Positions 43,414 to 54,207 of a stretch of 64,000 nt of DNA are shown here, piece by piece (position 1 is the stretch's first letter; each line of letters begins with the position of its first letter). The notes under the pieces were generated by a model that saw nothing but the letters and a program-made list of their open reading frames with translations, was not told where the DNA came from and ran no database searches. This DNA comes from Ceratopteris richardii. Lineage: Eukaryota > Streptophyta > Polypodiopsida > Polypodiales > Pteridaceae. Location of the stretch: the NCBI GenBank assembly GCA_020310875.1, contig CM035431.1, positions 18,424,267 through 18,488,266 of the forward strand. Reading direction: 5' to 3'. The position numbers and the translations under genes were made by a program.

Positions 43414-46400
43414 ATGGCAGAAACCGGAGGCACTAGTTCCCAGGCAGGGTCTAGCGCACAGATTGTGGACATTGAAGCCCTCCTCCTTGAACCACAACTC
43501 ACCACAAGGCCTCAAGAACTTCAAGCGGTGCATGTGCTCCCTATTCAGGACCCTCCTCAAGGACACACTTCTCAAGTGGGGAAACACGCTCATTGGTTTA
43601 GTGATGTCGCAGGGCCATTGGGTAATGGCACCTACTTCTGAGAAGTAGAAATTGAGTTCAATGGCAAATGGGGACGCTACCATTTCTTCACTCGCAAATT
43701 TGAGAAATATCAGAATGCAGAAGTAATGTGATCGGTATGGACCAAAGCAGGCTTGGATAGCTATTTCAAGGCACATTTGCCTAAGCGAGATTTCCTACTC
43801 TGCTCCTATTTTATGAGTACCATCACGCCTAGCAGGGCCAAGGGAGACGATAGTACTTTTGTGCTACCCTCACTGTTTCTAGGTCATGAACTCAAGAGAT
43901 TCAAACTAACCCTCAATTTGGTACAGGAAGCATTGAACATGCAAGGTATGCATTATTCCCACTGAGAAAGAAACATTGGTTACAGGCATGATGAAGCATA
44001 AGGATCTCAATAAATTGAAGGACATGGTAGCAATGACACCTACCATTGCTCTCCACCTACGAACGATCATGCAGCATTTTGCTTTTCCCGCCCAAGAACG
44101 CTTCACTATGCCACCAAAAAAGATATGGTTCAGCTTGTCCTTAGCGGAGACAGAGAATCTCACCATCAATATACCACATTGGATCATAGATCACATCCAC
44201 CTAGCCCATCAATGATGGAATAAGAAACAGAAGAATGTGCTCCATGGATGTTGTGCTCTGACAAAAATAATTTACAGGTGCTTAGCATATGACGTGCCCA
44301 TTCAAAGAGCACTAGTATGGTCCAGGGCCCAAGAATTCCAAAGACGACTGTCAACGACGGGTCCTCCATCAAAGAAGATGAGAGGGGGAGTTCAATTACC
44401 ATGTGCCCAAGCAAGGGGAGCCACCACCACACCAGAGGTGACCCCTCCACAAACGCGACGTGTCCCACCATTTATCATTCACCTACCCAGACCAAGTGCC
44501 AAAGGACCCAATCTGGTGTTCTCTCCGATTCCATCGGACTTGTAGTTCCCACAAGGTTACACCCTTGCTGATTTGACAGATGAAGAAATTGCCCGTTTGA
44601 TCAATGAGTCTAACCTCGAGAGAGAAGCAGAGCAGACCCAAGGACAACAACCCACGACTACAACTCTAGCCCCGACCCAACCGGGAGTAGTAGAAGTAGA
44701 AGAGGATGATGAAGAGACAGAAGAAGAAGAAGCAAACGAGGAGTATGATCAAGAATATGAAGAACTTTCAGAACTAGCAAGTGCCCTGGCATACTCGGCC
44801 CAAATAAAAAGATTATACGAAACCATGAAGCAAGTCCAAGAACAACACAAACTGTCGCTCGAGACAGGAAAGATGATTATGAGCCAAATGTTAGCCGAGG
44901 AAGGTGTGGATGACATGTTTATTGAATCAACAAACCTGCAAGCTAACGCGGTAGGCTTAGATGAGGCTGTTCATGCAGCCATGGCTTATATTCATCGATT
45001 TGAGAAACAAGTGCCTACTCGCCCCATGCGATCTGGCAAACAAATCCACATCAATGTATCAGAACCAAGAGGTAACACACAAACAGAAGAACATCAGCGG
45101 AACCACTCTCACCACCCACCTCACCTCTCACTACACAAGTCACCTCACCACCTGGCACTACCACGCCTATTTGTGCCATTACCACATTCATCATGGGAAT
45201 TCCTCTCTCTCCTGGCATCCAATTCGGAGGAGTTACCATGCCCACTTTCACAACACTCTTCACAAATATCACATCCACCCCACCCACTGTCCCCATCTTC
45301 ACAGTCACACACACATTTGACACAATGGAAACATCACCAGCCACAGCACCACTCCCTCCCCCCACGCAGCCTCAATCTCCCATACCCCCTCCACCTACCT
45401 CACCACTTGAATCCACAGCATTCACAACTCCCTTCCCATTCCCCATTCCCCCTGCATCTTCATCTTTCCCTGCATTGTTGAATGTAAATAGTATATTCTT
45501 GGCATTACATCAATGTGTGTATCAACTTCAGAGTGAGTATCAGGCTCTCGAAGACCGTCATCATCATCTGACTACGAATCATCAACAACTACAGAGACGG
45601 CTTACAATTATAGAAGAAGAAAATGCAAACCTCAATCAACGTTACACCACACTCGAGCAAGCTCATCAAACCCTCCTGGAGACACCCCAACCATCACAAG
45701 TGCCAGGAGTCAAACAACTTGAAGCTTTACTAGAATTCTACCAAGCAGATAATCTAAGAGTCCGACGTAATTTGACTCTACTCAGAAACTTATTTCTAGG
45801 CCGTGTTGTAAATGCATTGGCTCATACCGCCCTTGAAGAAAACAAGCGTCTGCAGAAGCAAAACGAAGAAAACTTGGAAGCTACCATGGAAGGCTCTCCG
45901 CACGAAATCCACCCAGAACAGTTCAAAGCAGTCCCCTCAGACACAATGAAGACAATCTTGGAAAGCTATGCACATCTATTAGAAGCACATGACGATTTGG
46001 AAAAGGAACGGGATGTGCTATGCCGCCAGCTCAGGGAACAGGAGGCACAACCCAAAGTCATACAAACAACCATGACCTCAGAGGAAGTAAAGGCATTAAC
46101 AAAGCAGGTGGCAGAATTGCAGAACAAGTTACTCGAATATGAAAGACAGCCCTCTCCAGTTGTAGAACCAGAGCCAGATGAGTTGGTACCCATTGAGGTA
46201 GACGAATCGTATGAGGAACCATATGTTCCTATGCCGATGCCAGGAGGTCAGCAAATCTTAGAAGGAATGGACACCTTGGAAGTCGAAGTACCCAAATGGC
46301 TCCAGACACTCGAAAAGACAGTGAAAACCCATGAAGATCGAGTGGCAATCCAAATCCAATCAATGGCCAAATTAGAAGACACCATCATAAAGTCAGAGTA

Positions 46401-47370
46401 TTTCCGCAATATGTCTCATCATAGATGGATAGGCACCAACGACGATTAGTATGTTCCATACTGTGTACTCCTAGCAGATTACAACGTAGAGATTCAATGA
46501 CGATCAGTATGTGCCATACTGTGTACTCCTAGCAGATTACAACGCAGAGATTCAACGACGATGTGGCAAGGCTCCAACCTTCGCCACACAATTTGGGCCT
46601 GATGATATCCCAGAGAGTGCTAAAAAAGGATCCATTCATCAACCCACCTGGAGGATCTGTCTTCTTGAGACCTATCCAGAGATGGTTCATACTTGGACTA
46701 ACATGCCACTCTTTATTAAATACAATCCCTGTTATGTTCCAGTCTTCCACACACGCACCTGGCCCGAATTTACCATTGCTGTAAAAAACATCAAAGGTTA
46801 TGCAAAGTGGTTAAATTATGTCTATCTAGCACCTCCACAAGGACCTCCTACTGTTGCTTACATGATTTCTACAATCCGTCACTAGAGCATTCGCCTACGG
46901 AACACCCCTGATGTGATGGCACAGATGTGCATGAAGATCTTCAAATTAATGCTCATCACATTCAGGACATTCAAGAATATCAAGGACCCCCACTTTTTAG
47001 GATTTGGCTTCACTACAAGCAACCAAGATCTGGTATATGACATGAGCACTACCCCCTCAATAAAGGTACTATATTCCTGGCATGCAAGAATAAAATACCT
47101 CCCAGCATGCTTCAAGAAGACCTTCGAGGAGATGTTCATCACGGGGTTCTGGGAATATCACTCAGAAATATTTGTACCCAAGCCCTCACATCTCCTCCAA
47201 CTATTTTTTGTGGAGAGGACCATCTACTCAAATCAATTGCGGGTGCCCCATCCAGACGTCCCAGGTCCAGTTGATTGGGATGCTCTGTTAACAGACCTAG
47301 CACAGGGGTTACGATTAGAAGAACACCACCTTGCTTCTGATGTGGTTCAATATTATGTCCAACACACAGC
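43414..47370 (+). pseudogene. Element A extra 3' gene of unknown function (fossil)
   Basis: Second copy of the gene at 3982-7851. Begins MAETGGTSSQAGSSAQIVDIE. It has the same three parts: an N-terminal region with HWFSDVAGPLGNGTYF and LLGHELKRFKL-like text, an acidic and Pro/Ser/Thr-rich middle (about 44690-45480) followed by coiled coil (about 45490-46100), and a W-rich C-terminal region (about 46300-47370) with HHRWIGTNDD, TWTNMPLFIKYNPCYVPVF and GFWEYHSEIFVPKPSHLLQLFFVERTIY-type blocks. Ends about 45 bases before the LTR. More decayed than the B copy, with about ten breaks. No known domain recognised. Confidence 0.75.
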
Positions 47371-47401
47371 TAGACAAGGGTCTGTCAGAGACGACAGATG
47401 C

Positions 47402-47414
47402 GAGAGGGGGGGGG
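47402..47414 (+). other. Polypurine tract of element A
   Basis: GAGAGGGGGGGGG directly before the 3' LTR. Confidence 0.8.
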
Positions 47415-48123
47415 GTGTTGGCAGTAGTCAAGGAACTGAAGGACTCACAAGACAAGGAAGCCTACGAAGGGAGTCGGAGCGAAGAGAAAGCACAAGCAGA
47501 TATAGTATTCAAAGAAGATCTGGCAAGTAGGCCATTTAAATTTTTCATGCATCAAAGAGTTGGGCACACAAGAAGAAGGAAGCAAGTAGGGAGCTCCAGG
47601 AAATGTATGTCAAAATGTTAGAAGAAATCCCTACAAAATTAGTGATTTTCATCACTAAAAACCATTGTAAATACCATTTCATATTTTTGTAGCTCCATTT
47701 TGTGCAAGCCAAGGAGTCCTTGAGCTTGAGGAGCTTTAGAAGTACCAACCTATCAGTTTTCACATTTTTTAGACTCCGTTTGAACCTCCAAATAGAGCAG
47801 AGAACCTAATTTTTAACTAGGCCGGACACTAGGTCTAGACAAGGCCAAAACCTAGTCAAAAACTATAAATAGAGCTGGAGAGCTCATTTTTGAGGTTAGC
47901 TTGTAATAGAGTTGAACTTGTATGAGCATTTTGAAAGTAATCTAAAAGAACTCCATTATCTTTCTCTTTGTCTTGCCGTGTGTGCGCGTGTGTGTGTATG
48001 TGTGTGCATGTTTGTATGCTTCTCACTCACACACTTGTGCCTTCACTTGCTCGAGGTCATCATACCATCCTCACGTCTTCCCGGATTGACATTAAAGGAG
48101 GTGCTACTCATCACTGAGCTACA
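47415..48123 (+). repeat. Element A 3' LTR (complete)
   Basis: 709 bp, TGTTGGCAGT ... GAGCTACA, TATAAATA at 47864-47871. Next base starts the gag remnant of another element. Confidence 0.92.
47864..47871 (+). promoter_or_regulatory. TATA box in the element A 3' LTR
   Basis: TATAAATA in the shared core promoter block. Confidence 0.55.
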
Positions 48124-48615
48124 GTAAATAAACCTCAAGTTTCTTTACCTCCACAGGCTCAACCAACTGTTGAAAGAGAAAGCTCATCACCACAGAAAGT
48201 CTATGTTCCTGACTCCATAGATGAGGAAGAACCTCTTTCAATTCAACAACACTCTTAAAAGTTCTTGCGGGAAATACAAGAAGAGAAATGGGCCAAGGAG
48301 AAGAATGTTTCCCCTCCTATTCTTGAGATTGATGACCTTCATGATCAATTCCCACAAGACATTCCACCTATTTATGGAGACCAAGTAGAGCAACAAGAAA
48401 AAGGAAGTTCAGGATTTGAATCCAATTCTTTACAAGAGTTGCCACGATTCACAGGCCCATGGGAATCTGAATCTCTCCAAATCAAAGCTCCCACAATATT
48501 GATAAAAAACGAAGACTCAGTGGTTCCAAGAAACACTGATGTCGTGAAGAACACTAAGGTTCAGTGTCATCTCACTGTGGAAGAGCTGCTCAAAGCAAAA
48601 CCTGAGCTAAATTGA
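48124..48615 (+). pseudogene. gag tail remnant of another family member
   Basis: Plus-strand gag tail closest to that of C: NKPQVSLPPQAQP, FLREIQEEKWAKEKN, DLHDQFPQDIPPIYG, RFTGPWESESLQIKAPT, then KVQCHLTVEELLKAKPEL. It is the target into which A inserted. At 48616 it passes directly into the palindromic array. Confidence 0.85.
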
Positions 48616-48712
48616 CAACCACCACTGACCTGTCAATTGCAACCGACACGTCGATCGCGACTGACATATCAATCGCGATTGATAGACCACTCGATCGCGA
48701 TTGACGATCCAT
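48616..48712. repeat. Palindromic array, short (first unit)
   Basis: A few copies of TCAATCGCGATTGA-type palindromes (GACACGTCGATCGCGACTGA, ATATCAATCGCGATTGAT) directly after the gag remnant. Confidence 0.8.
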
Positions 48713-49250
48713 TTTGGCCAATTTTTTAGGGCAAAAAATATTGGTCTGTTTTTGGCTAATGTGTGGAAGCATTTAAGGTTTAGTAGAGCATTGTGAGGCC
48801 GCCACACAAAGTATTTCGAGAAGCTCTGTTTGCCTGTTAGCCTGTTTGAACCCTGTTTTAGCCCCAAACCCTTCGACTGGCATAACTTTCTCATACGAAA
48901 TCCGTTTGCTGTGATTTTTGTTTCGTTGAAAAGATTGTGGGGAGTACAACTTAGAAAAGGGATTCACCTGAAGAGAGTTCTGGACAAAAGTGTTGAGGTG
49001 GAGCTATAGGGAGTGAACAGAGGGGGGGACTCGCCAAGCTAGCTAGAGAAATGATCTATTGGCTCCATCAGTTCTGAAAAGATCATCTCACAACCAGTGT
49101 CCCACACCAATCAACCCTGTTCCATCTATTTTTTTTGAAGGAAGGTGGGAGCTGTACTACTCTTTTATCATCATCCTTAATCATGTGAGTGAGGCATAGG
49201 GAAAGCATAGACAATGAGAAGGCAAAAGATGGAACCACCATAGTGGAAGG
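48713..49250 (+). other. Element G 3' region, unit 1
   Basis: Non-coding. Matches 50870-51525: TTTTTTAGGGCAAAAAATATTGG, GCATAACTTTCTCATACGAAA, a purine run AGAGGGGGGGAC at 49019-49030, and ends GGAACCACCATAGTGGAAGG at the LTR. It is the 3' untranslated region of the short element. Confidence 0.75.
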
Positions 49251-49880
49251 TGTTGGAAGCAGTCAAGACACCCAAGGACTCACAAGACAAGGAATCCAAA
49301 GAAGGGAGCCAGAGCGGAGAGAGGGCACAAGCAGACAAAGTAGTCAACGAAGATCTAGCAAATAGGCCATCCAAATTTTCCAACCAAACCTCATTTGAAC
49401 AATGATTTTTATCACTACCTTAACCTTGTAAATACCGTTTTGGGATAGTTTCAACTCCATTTTGTGCAAGCCAAGGGGTCCTTGAGCTTGAGGAGCATTA
49501 GAATTACCTACCTATCAATCTTCATATTTTTTAGACTCCATTTGAGCCGTCAAATAGGCCCTAGAACTTAATTTTTAACTAAGCCAAACACTACGTGTGG
49601 ATAGGGCCAAAACTAGTAAAAAACTATAAAAAGAGCTAGAGAGCTCATTTTTGAGGTTAGCTGTTGTAGAATTGAACTTGTAAGAGCACTTTTGAGATCT
49701 AAAGAACTCCATTGTCTCTCTCTTTGTTCTTTCCTTGTGTGCACGTGTGTGTGTATGTGTGTGAATTTTAGTGTGCTTCTCACTCACACACTTGTGCAAT
49801 GACTTGTTCGAGGTCTTTATACCACTCTCACGTTTTCCTGGAGTGACATTAAAGGAGGTGCTACTCATCACTGAGCTACA
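49251..49880 (+). repeat. Element G LTR 1
   Basis: 630 bp, TATAAAAA at 49625-49632, GT-rich run near 49745. Confidence 0.9.
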
Positions 49881-49888
49881 CCAAATTT

Positions 49889-49906
49889 TGGCGCCGTTGC
49901 TGGGGA
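49889..49906 (+). other. Element G primer-binding site 1 (tRNA-Asp type)
   Basis: TGGCGCCGTTGCTGGGGA, eight bases after the LTR. Confidence 0.85.
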
Positions 49907-50379
49907 TCGAGCTTTGAGGACAAGCGTGTGATGGTAAGATGTAGAGTTGAGACGTTGGAGTCATAGGTATTTTCTTCACTTTGATGTATTTTCCTTTATC
50001 TTCTTCACCATCATCATCATCATCATCATCTCCCACCTCCATCTCCATCATCGCAAAAATTTCAGTTTTTTGGTCATATCACAATTCCCACATGATTTCC
50101 ACTCATTTCACTTGTGAGAGAGAGCGCGAGAGAGCGTTTGTGTGTTTGTGCTATTGTGCGTTTTCTGAGATTTTTTGCAGGAACTCACATCCCCAGCGGC
50201 TGTACGAGCTCCAGCAGGTAAAAATATTTGACTGTGGAGGTCCCGAGGTGTTGACCTCTCTCAATCCCGATCGACAAAAAAAGTGAACATTTTGCCAAAC
50301 TAAGTACATAATCATGATGTGCATGCCTAGAGCTTCATAAATATGCGCTTAAAATTTTAAAATTCATCAGCCTTCTGTC
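49907..50379 (+). other. Element G leader 1
   Basis: Non-coding; ATCATCATC run near 50010-50030, GAGAGAGAG run near 50115, donor-like CAG/GTAAAA near 50217. Confidence 0.65.
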
Positions 50380-50870
50380 AATCACGATCGACACGTCAAT
50401 CGCGATAGACAAACGGCGACAGACACTTGCGGACGGACCTCTCAATCACGATCGACCCGTCAATCACGACCGACAGAGTCGACGATCGAGTGACCATGAC
50501 CGACACACCTATCACGTGCCATGTGTCAATCGCGATCAAATTGTCAATCGTGATGGACCCATCAATCGCGATGGACGGTCCCGACGGACCTGTCAATCGT
50601 GACTGACCCAGTCAACGATTGTTTGACCATGACTGATAGACCCCTCGTGCCACATGTCAATCACGATTGACCCATCAATCGTGATCGACAGAGTCAATGA
50701 TCCTTTGACCATGATTGACGGAAATTACGAGCCACGCGTCAATCGCGATTCACCCATCAATCACGACTGACAGCCACTACAGACCTGTCAATCGTGACCG
50801 ACATGTCGATCACGATTGACATATCAATCACGATTGAAAGACCACTCGATCGGGATTGACGAGTAATTTT
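50380..50870. repeat. Palindromic TCAATCGCGATTGA array, unit 1-2
   Basis: About 490 bp of tandem, roughly 18-22-bp units built on the 14-bp perfect palindrome TCAATCGCGATTGA and variants (ACGATTGA, GTGATTGA, ACGACCGA), separated by CCCG, CCCA, CATG and the like, with a few longer spacers. Confidence 0.9.
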
Positions 50871-51525
50871 GGCCAATTTTTTAGGGCAAAAAATATTGGT
50901 CTATTTTTGGCTAATGTGTGGAAACATTTAAGGTTTAGTAGAGCATTGTGAGGCCGCTACACAAAGTATTTCAAGAACTCATGTTTGCCTGTTAGCCAAC
51001 TTGAACGCTGTTTTAGCCCCGAAACCCTGAACTGGCATAACTTTCTCATACGAAATCCGTTTGCTGTGATTTTTTCTTTGTTGGAAAGCTTTTGGTGAGA
51101 ACAGTTTAGAAAAGGGGTTCACGTGAAGAGAGTTCAGGACAAAAGTGTTGAGGTGGAGCTGTAGGGAGTGAGTAGAGGGGGGGACTCGCCAAGCTTGCTA
51201 GAGAAAAGTTCTCGACAAGGCAAGCATAGAAGAAAGGAATGCTTCACAAAGCAGGGGAGGGGTGCGCATGATTTCCTTCTGGCAAAAGAAATTGACTGAT
51301 GACAAAGAGAGACAGAGATAGAGAATAAGATCTATTGGTCCATCAATTCTGAAAAGATCATCTCACAACTAGTGTCCGAGACCAGTCAACCCTGTTCCAT
51401 CTATTTTTTATGAAAGAAGGTGGGAGCTGTACTACTCTGTTATCGTCATCCTCAATCATGTAAGTGAGGCATAGGGAAATCATAGAAAATGAGAAGGTAA
51501 AAGATGGAACCACCATAGTGGAAGG
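50871..51525 (+). other. Element G 3' region, unit 2
   Basis: Same as 48713-49250 with extra text near 51215-51340. Purine run near 51173-51183; ends CATAGTGGAAGG at the LTR. No ORF. Confidence 0.75.
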
Positions 51526-52156
51526 TGTTGGCAGCAGTCAAGACACCCAAGGACTCACAAGACAAGGAAGCCAAAGAAGGGAGCTAGAGCAGAGAGAGGG
51601 CACAAGGAGACAAACTAGTCAACGAAGATCTCGTAAATAGGCCATCCAAAGTTTCCAACCAAACCTCATTTGAACAGTGATTTTCATCACTACCTTAACC
51701 TTGTAAATACCGTTTTTGGATAGTTTGGACTGCATTTTTTGCAAGCCAAGGGGTCCTTGATCTTGAGGAGCATTAGAAGTACCTACCTATCAATTTTCAT
51801 ATTTTTTAGACTCCATTTGATCCCTCAAATAGGCCCTAGAACCTAATTTTTAAGTAAGCTGAACACTAGGTCTGGAGAGGGCCACAGCTAGTAAAAAACT
51901 ATAAGAAGAGCTAGAGAGCTCATTTTTGAGGTTAACTTGTTGTAGAATTGAACTTGTAAGAGCACTTTTGAAATCTAAAGAACTCCATTGTGTCTCTCTT
52001 TGTTCTTTCCTAGTGTGCACGTGTGTATGTATGTGTGTGCATGTTAGTGTGCTTCTCACTCACACACTTGTGCCATCACTTGTTCGAGGTCTTCATACCA
52101 TCCTCATGTGTTCCCAGATTGACATTAAAGGAGGTGCTACTCATCACCGAGCTACA
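51526..52156 (+). repeat. Element G LTR 2
   Basis: 631 bp, same ends as LTR 1; TATA position holds TATAAGAA (51900-51907). Confidence 0.9.
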
Positions 52157-52164
52157 CCAAATTT

Positions 52165-52182
52165 TGGCACCATTTGCCGGGA
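52165..52182 (+). other. Element G primer-binding site 2 (tRNA-Asp type)
   Basis: TGGCACCATTTGCCGGGA, a more decayed form of the tRNA-Asp complement. Confidence 0.75.
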
Positions 52183-52645
52183 TCGATCTTTGAGGACGAA
52201 CGTGTGATGGTAAGATGTAGAGTTGAGACTTTGGAGTCATAGGTATTTTCTTCACTTTGATCTATTTTCTTTTATCTTCTTCACCATCATCATCATCGTC
52301 ATCACCATCTCTCACCTCCATCTCCATTATCGTGAAAATTTTAGTTTGTTGGTCATATCACCATTGCCACACCATTTCCTCTCATTTCAATTGTGAGAGA
52401 AAGCGAGAGAGCGTTTGCGTGTTTGTGCTATTGTGTGTTTTCTGGGATTTTTTGCAAGAACCGGCATCCTTAGGAACTGTACCAGCTCCAGCAGGTAAAA
52501 GAATTGACTGTGCAGGTCCCAAGGCATTGACCTTTGTCAATCGCGACCGACAAAAAAAGTGAACATTTTGCCAAACTACGTACATAATCATGATGTGCAT
52601 GCCTAGAGCTTCATAACTATGTGCTTAAAATTTTAAAATTCATCA
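52183..52645 (+). other. Element G leader 2
   Basis: Repeats leader 1, with ATCATCATCGTCATCACC near 52287, GAGAGAAAGCGAGAGAGCG near 52395 and donor-like CAG/GTAAAA near 52493. Confidence 0.65.
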
Positions 52646-53165
52646 CTCTTCTGTCAATTGCAATCGACACGTCAATCCCGATAGACAAACAACGAAGGAC
52701 ACTTGCCGAACGACCTATCAATCGCGATCGACCCGTCAATCCTGACTCACAGAGTCAACGAGCGACTGACCACGACCGATAGGCCTATTGCATGCCACTT
52801 GTCAATCGCGATCGACCCCTCAATCTCGATCCACCTGTCAATCGCGATCGACCCATCAATCACAATCGATAGTCCTGATGGACCTGTGAATCGCGACTGA
52901 CCTAGTCAACGACTGTTTAACCATGAGTGATAGACCCCTTGTGCCACGTGTCAATCGCGATTGACCCATCAATCGTGATCGACAGAGTCAACGATCCTTT
53001 GACCACGATTGACTGAAATTACGGGCCACGAGTCAATGGTGATTGGCCCATCAATCACGACTGAGAGCCACGATGGACCTAGCAATCCCGACCGATATAT
53101 CGATCGCGACTGACATATCAATTGTGATTGACAAACCACTCGATTGCGATTGATGAGCAATTTTG
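52646..53165. repeat. Palindromic TCAATCGCGATTGA array, unit 3
   Basis: Same kind of array as 50380-50870, about 520 bp, many copies keeping the intact CGCG core. Confidence 0.9.
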
Positions 53166-53368
53166 GCCAATTTTTAAGGGCAAAAAATATTGGTCTATTC
53201 TTGGGTAATGTGTGGAAGCATTTAAGGTTTAGTGGAGCATTGTGAGGCCACTACACAAAGTATTTTGAGAAGCTCTATTTGCCTGTTAGCGTGCTTGAAC
53301 CCTGTTTTAGCCCCAAAAACTTGAACTGGCATAACTTTCTCATACAAAGTCCATTTGCTGTGATTTTT
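53166..53368 (+). other. Element G 3' region, unit 3 (partial)
   Basis: Matches the start of 50871-51525 and stops at 53368, where an LTR piece in the opposite direction begins. Confidence 0.75.
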
Positions 53369-53865
53369 ATCCAAAAACGGTATTTACAAGGTTAAGGTAG
53401 TGATGAAAATCACTGTTCAAATGAGGTTTGGTTGGAAAATTTGGATGGCCTATTTGGCAGATCTTCGTTGACTACTTTGTCTGCTTGTGCCCTCTCTCTG
53501 CTTTGGCTCCTTTCTTTGGCTTCCTTGTCTTGTGAGTCCTTGGGTGTCTTGACTGCTGCCAACACCTTCCACTATGGTGGTTCCATCTTTTGCCTTCTCA
53601 TTGTCTATGCTTTCCCTATGCCTCAGACACATGATTGAGGATGATGATAATAGAATAGTATAGCTCCCACCTTCTTTCAAAAAAATAGATGGAACAGGGT
53701 TGATTGGTGTCGGACACTGGTTGTGAGATGATCTTTTCAGAACTGATGGAGCGAATAGATCTTATTCTCTATCTCTCTCTCTCTTTGTCATCAATCAAAT
53801 TTATTTGCTAGTAGGAAATCATGCGCACCCCTGCCCTGCTTTGTCAAGCATTCCTTTCTTCTATG
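53369..53865 (-). repeat. Element G fragment in opposite direction
   Basis: The first about 198 bp of a G LTR (53369-53566, minus strand) and the 3' region that precedes it (53567-53865). Head-on to the plus-strand unit at 53368. Confidence 0.85.
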
Positions 53866-53871
53866 CTTTTT

Positions 53872-54161
53872 TGGGTGTGTGTAGAAGTGCGAGAGACAAA
53901 CAAGAAGCACACACAAGGAGCACAAACGCAGAAAGACACACGAAGAAGACGATGGCTGAAAATAGATCTCTCTATTGACGATGAACTAAACTGAAGTAAG
54001 AGCTGAATAATATCCCTAAGTACAAAGTACCACCACATATGAGAGTATCAAGTATGTGGTAACATGGGGAAAAAACCTCTAGCCAGCACTAGAGTAAAAA
54101 GTGCCCTTGTATAGGGAAAAGGTTCACATCAAAGCTACTCAAGGAACATATAAGTGTAACA
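53872..54161 (-). repeat. Element F 3' LTR
   Basis: About 290 bp. The right edge is set by AACA and the adjoining tract; the left edge is placed at the first TG after homology to the G 3' region ends, and could be a few bases further right. Confidence 0.6.
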
Positions 54162-54173
54162 AACCCCCCTGGA
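54162..54173 (-). other. Element F polypurine tract
   Basis: Minus strand CTCCAGGGGGGTT beside the LTR start. Confidence 0.65.
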
Positions 54174-54207
54174 GCAAATGATGTGAACACATATAGGGAG
54201 TGAGAGA

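Larger units (their letters stand above)
8598..48123 (+). mobile_element. Element A: Ty3/gypsy LTR retrotransposon, split by two insertions
   Basis: A family member of about 15.2 kb once the insertions H and C are subtracted. Order: partial 5' LTR (8598-8974), tRNA-Asp-type primer site, leader, gag (interrupted twice), protease, RT, RNase H, integrase, second retropepsin-like domain, W-V-P-K ORF, extra 3' gene, polypurine tract, complete 3' LTR (47415-48123). It is broken, with about a dozen interruptions besides the insertions. Its 3' LTR runs straight into a gag remnant of another element at 48124, so it, or the A/B tandem, inserted into that element. By eye the shared LTR part differs at about 4-5% of sites. 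Confidence 0.92.
49251..52156 (+). mobile_element. Element G: short non-autonomous LTR element
   Basis: 2906 bp: LTR (630 bp), primer site, leader, palindromic array, 3' region, LTR (631 bp). No coding region of note. LTR ends (TGTTGG ... GAGCTACA), core promoter block and primer site match those of the A/B family, so it was probably copied by proteins of such an element (inference). It is one unit of a head-to-tail series: the same 3' region precedes it and the same leader and array follow it. Confidence 0.85.

Noticed and set aside
50380-50870. CRISPR-like array of short repeats
   Set aside because: Units are about 20 bp with only a few bases between them, so there are no spacers, and the setting is a plant retroelement leader.
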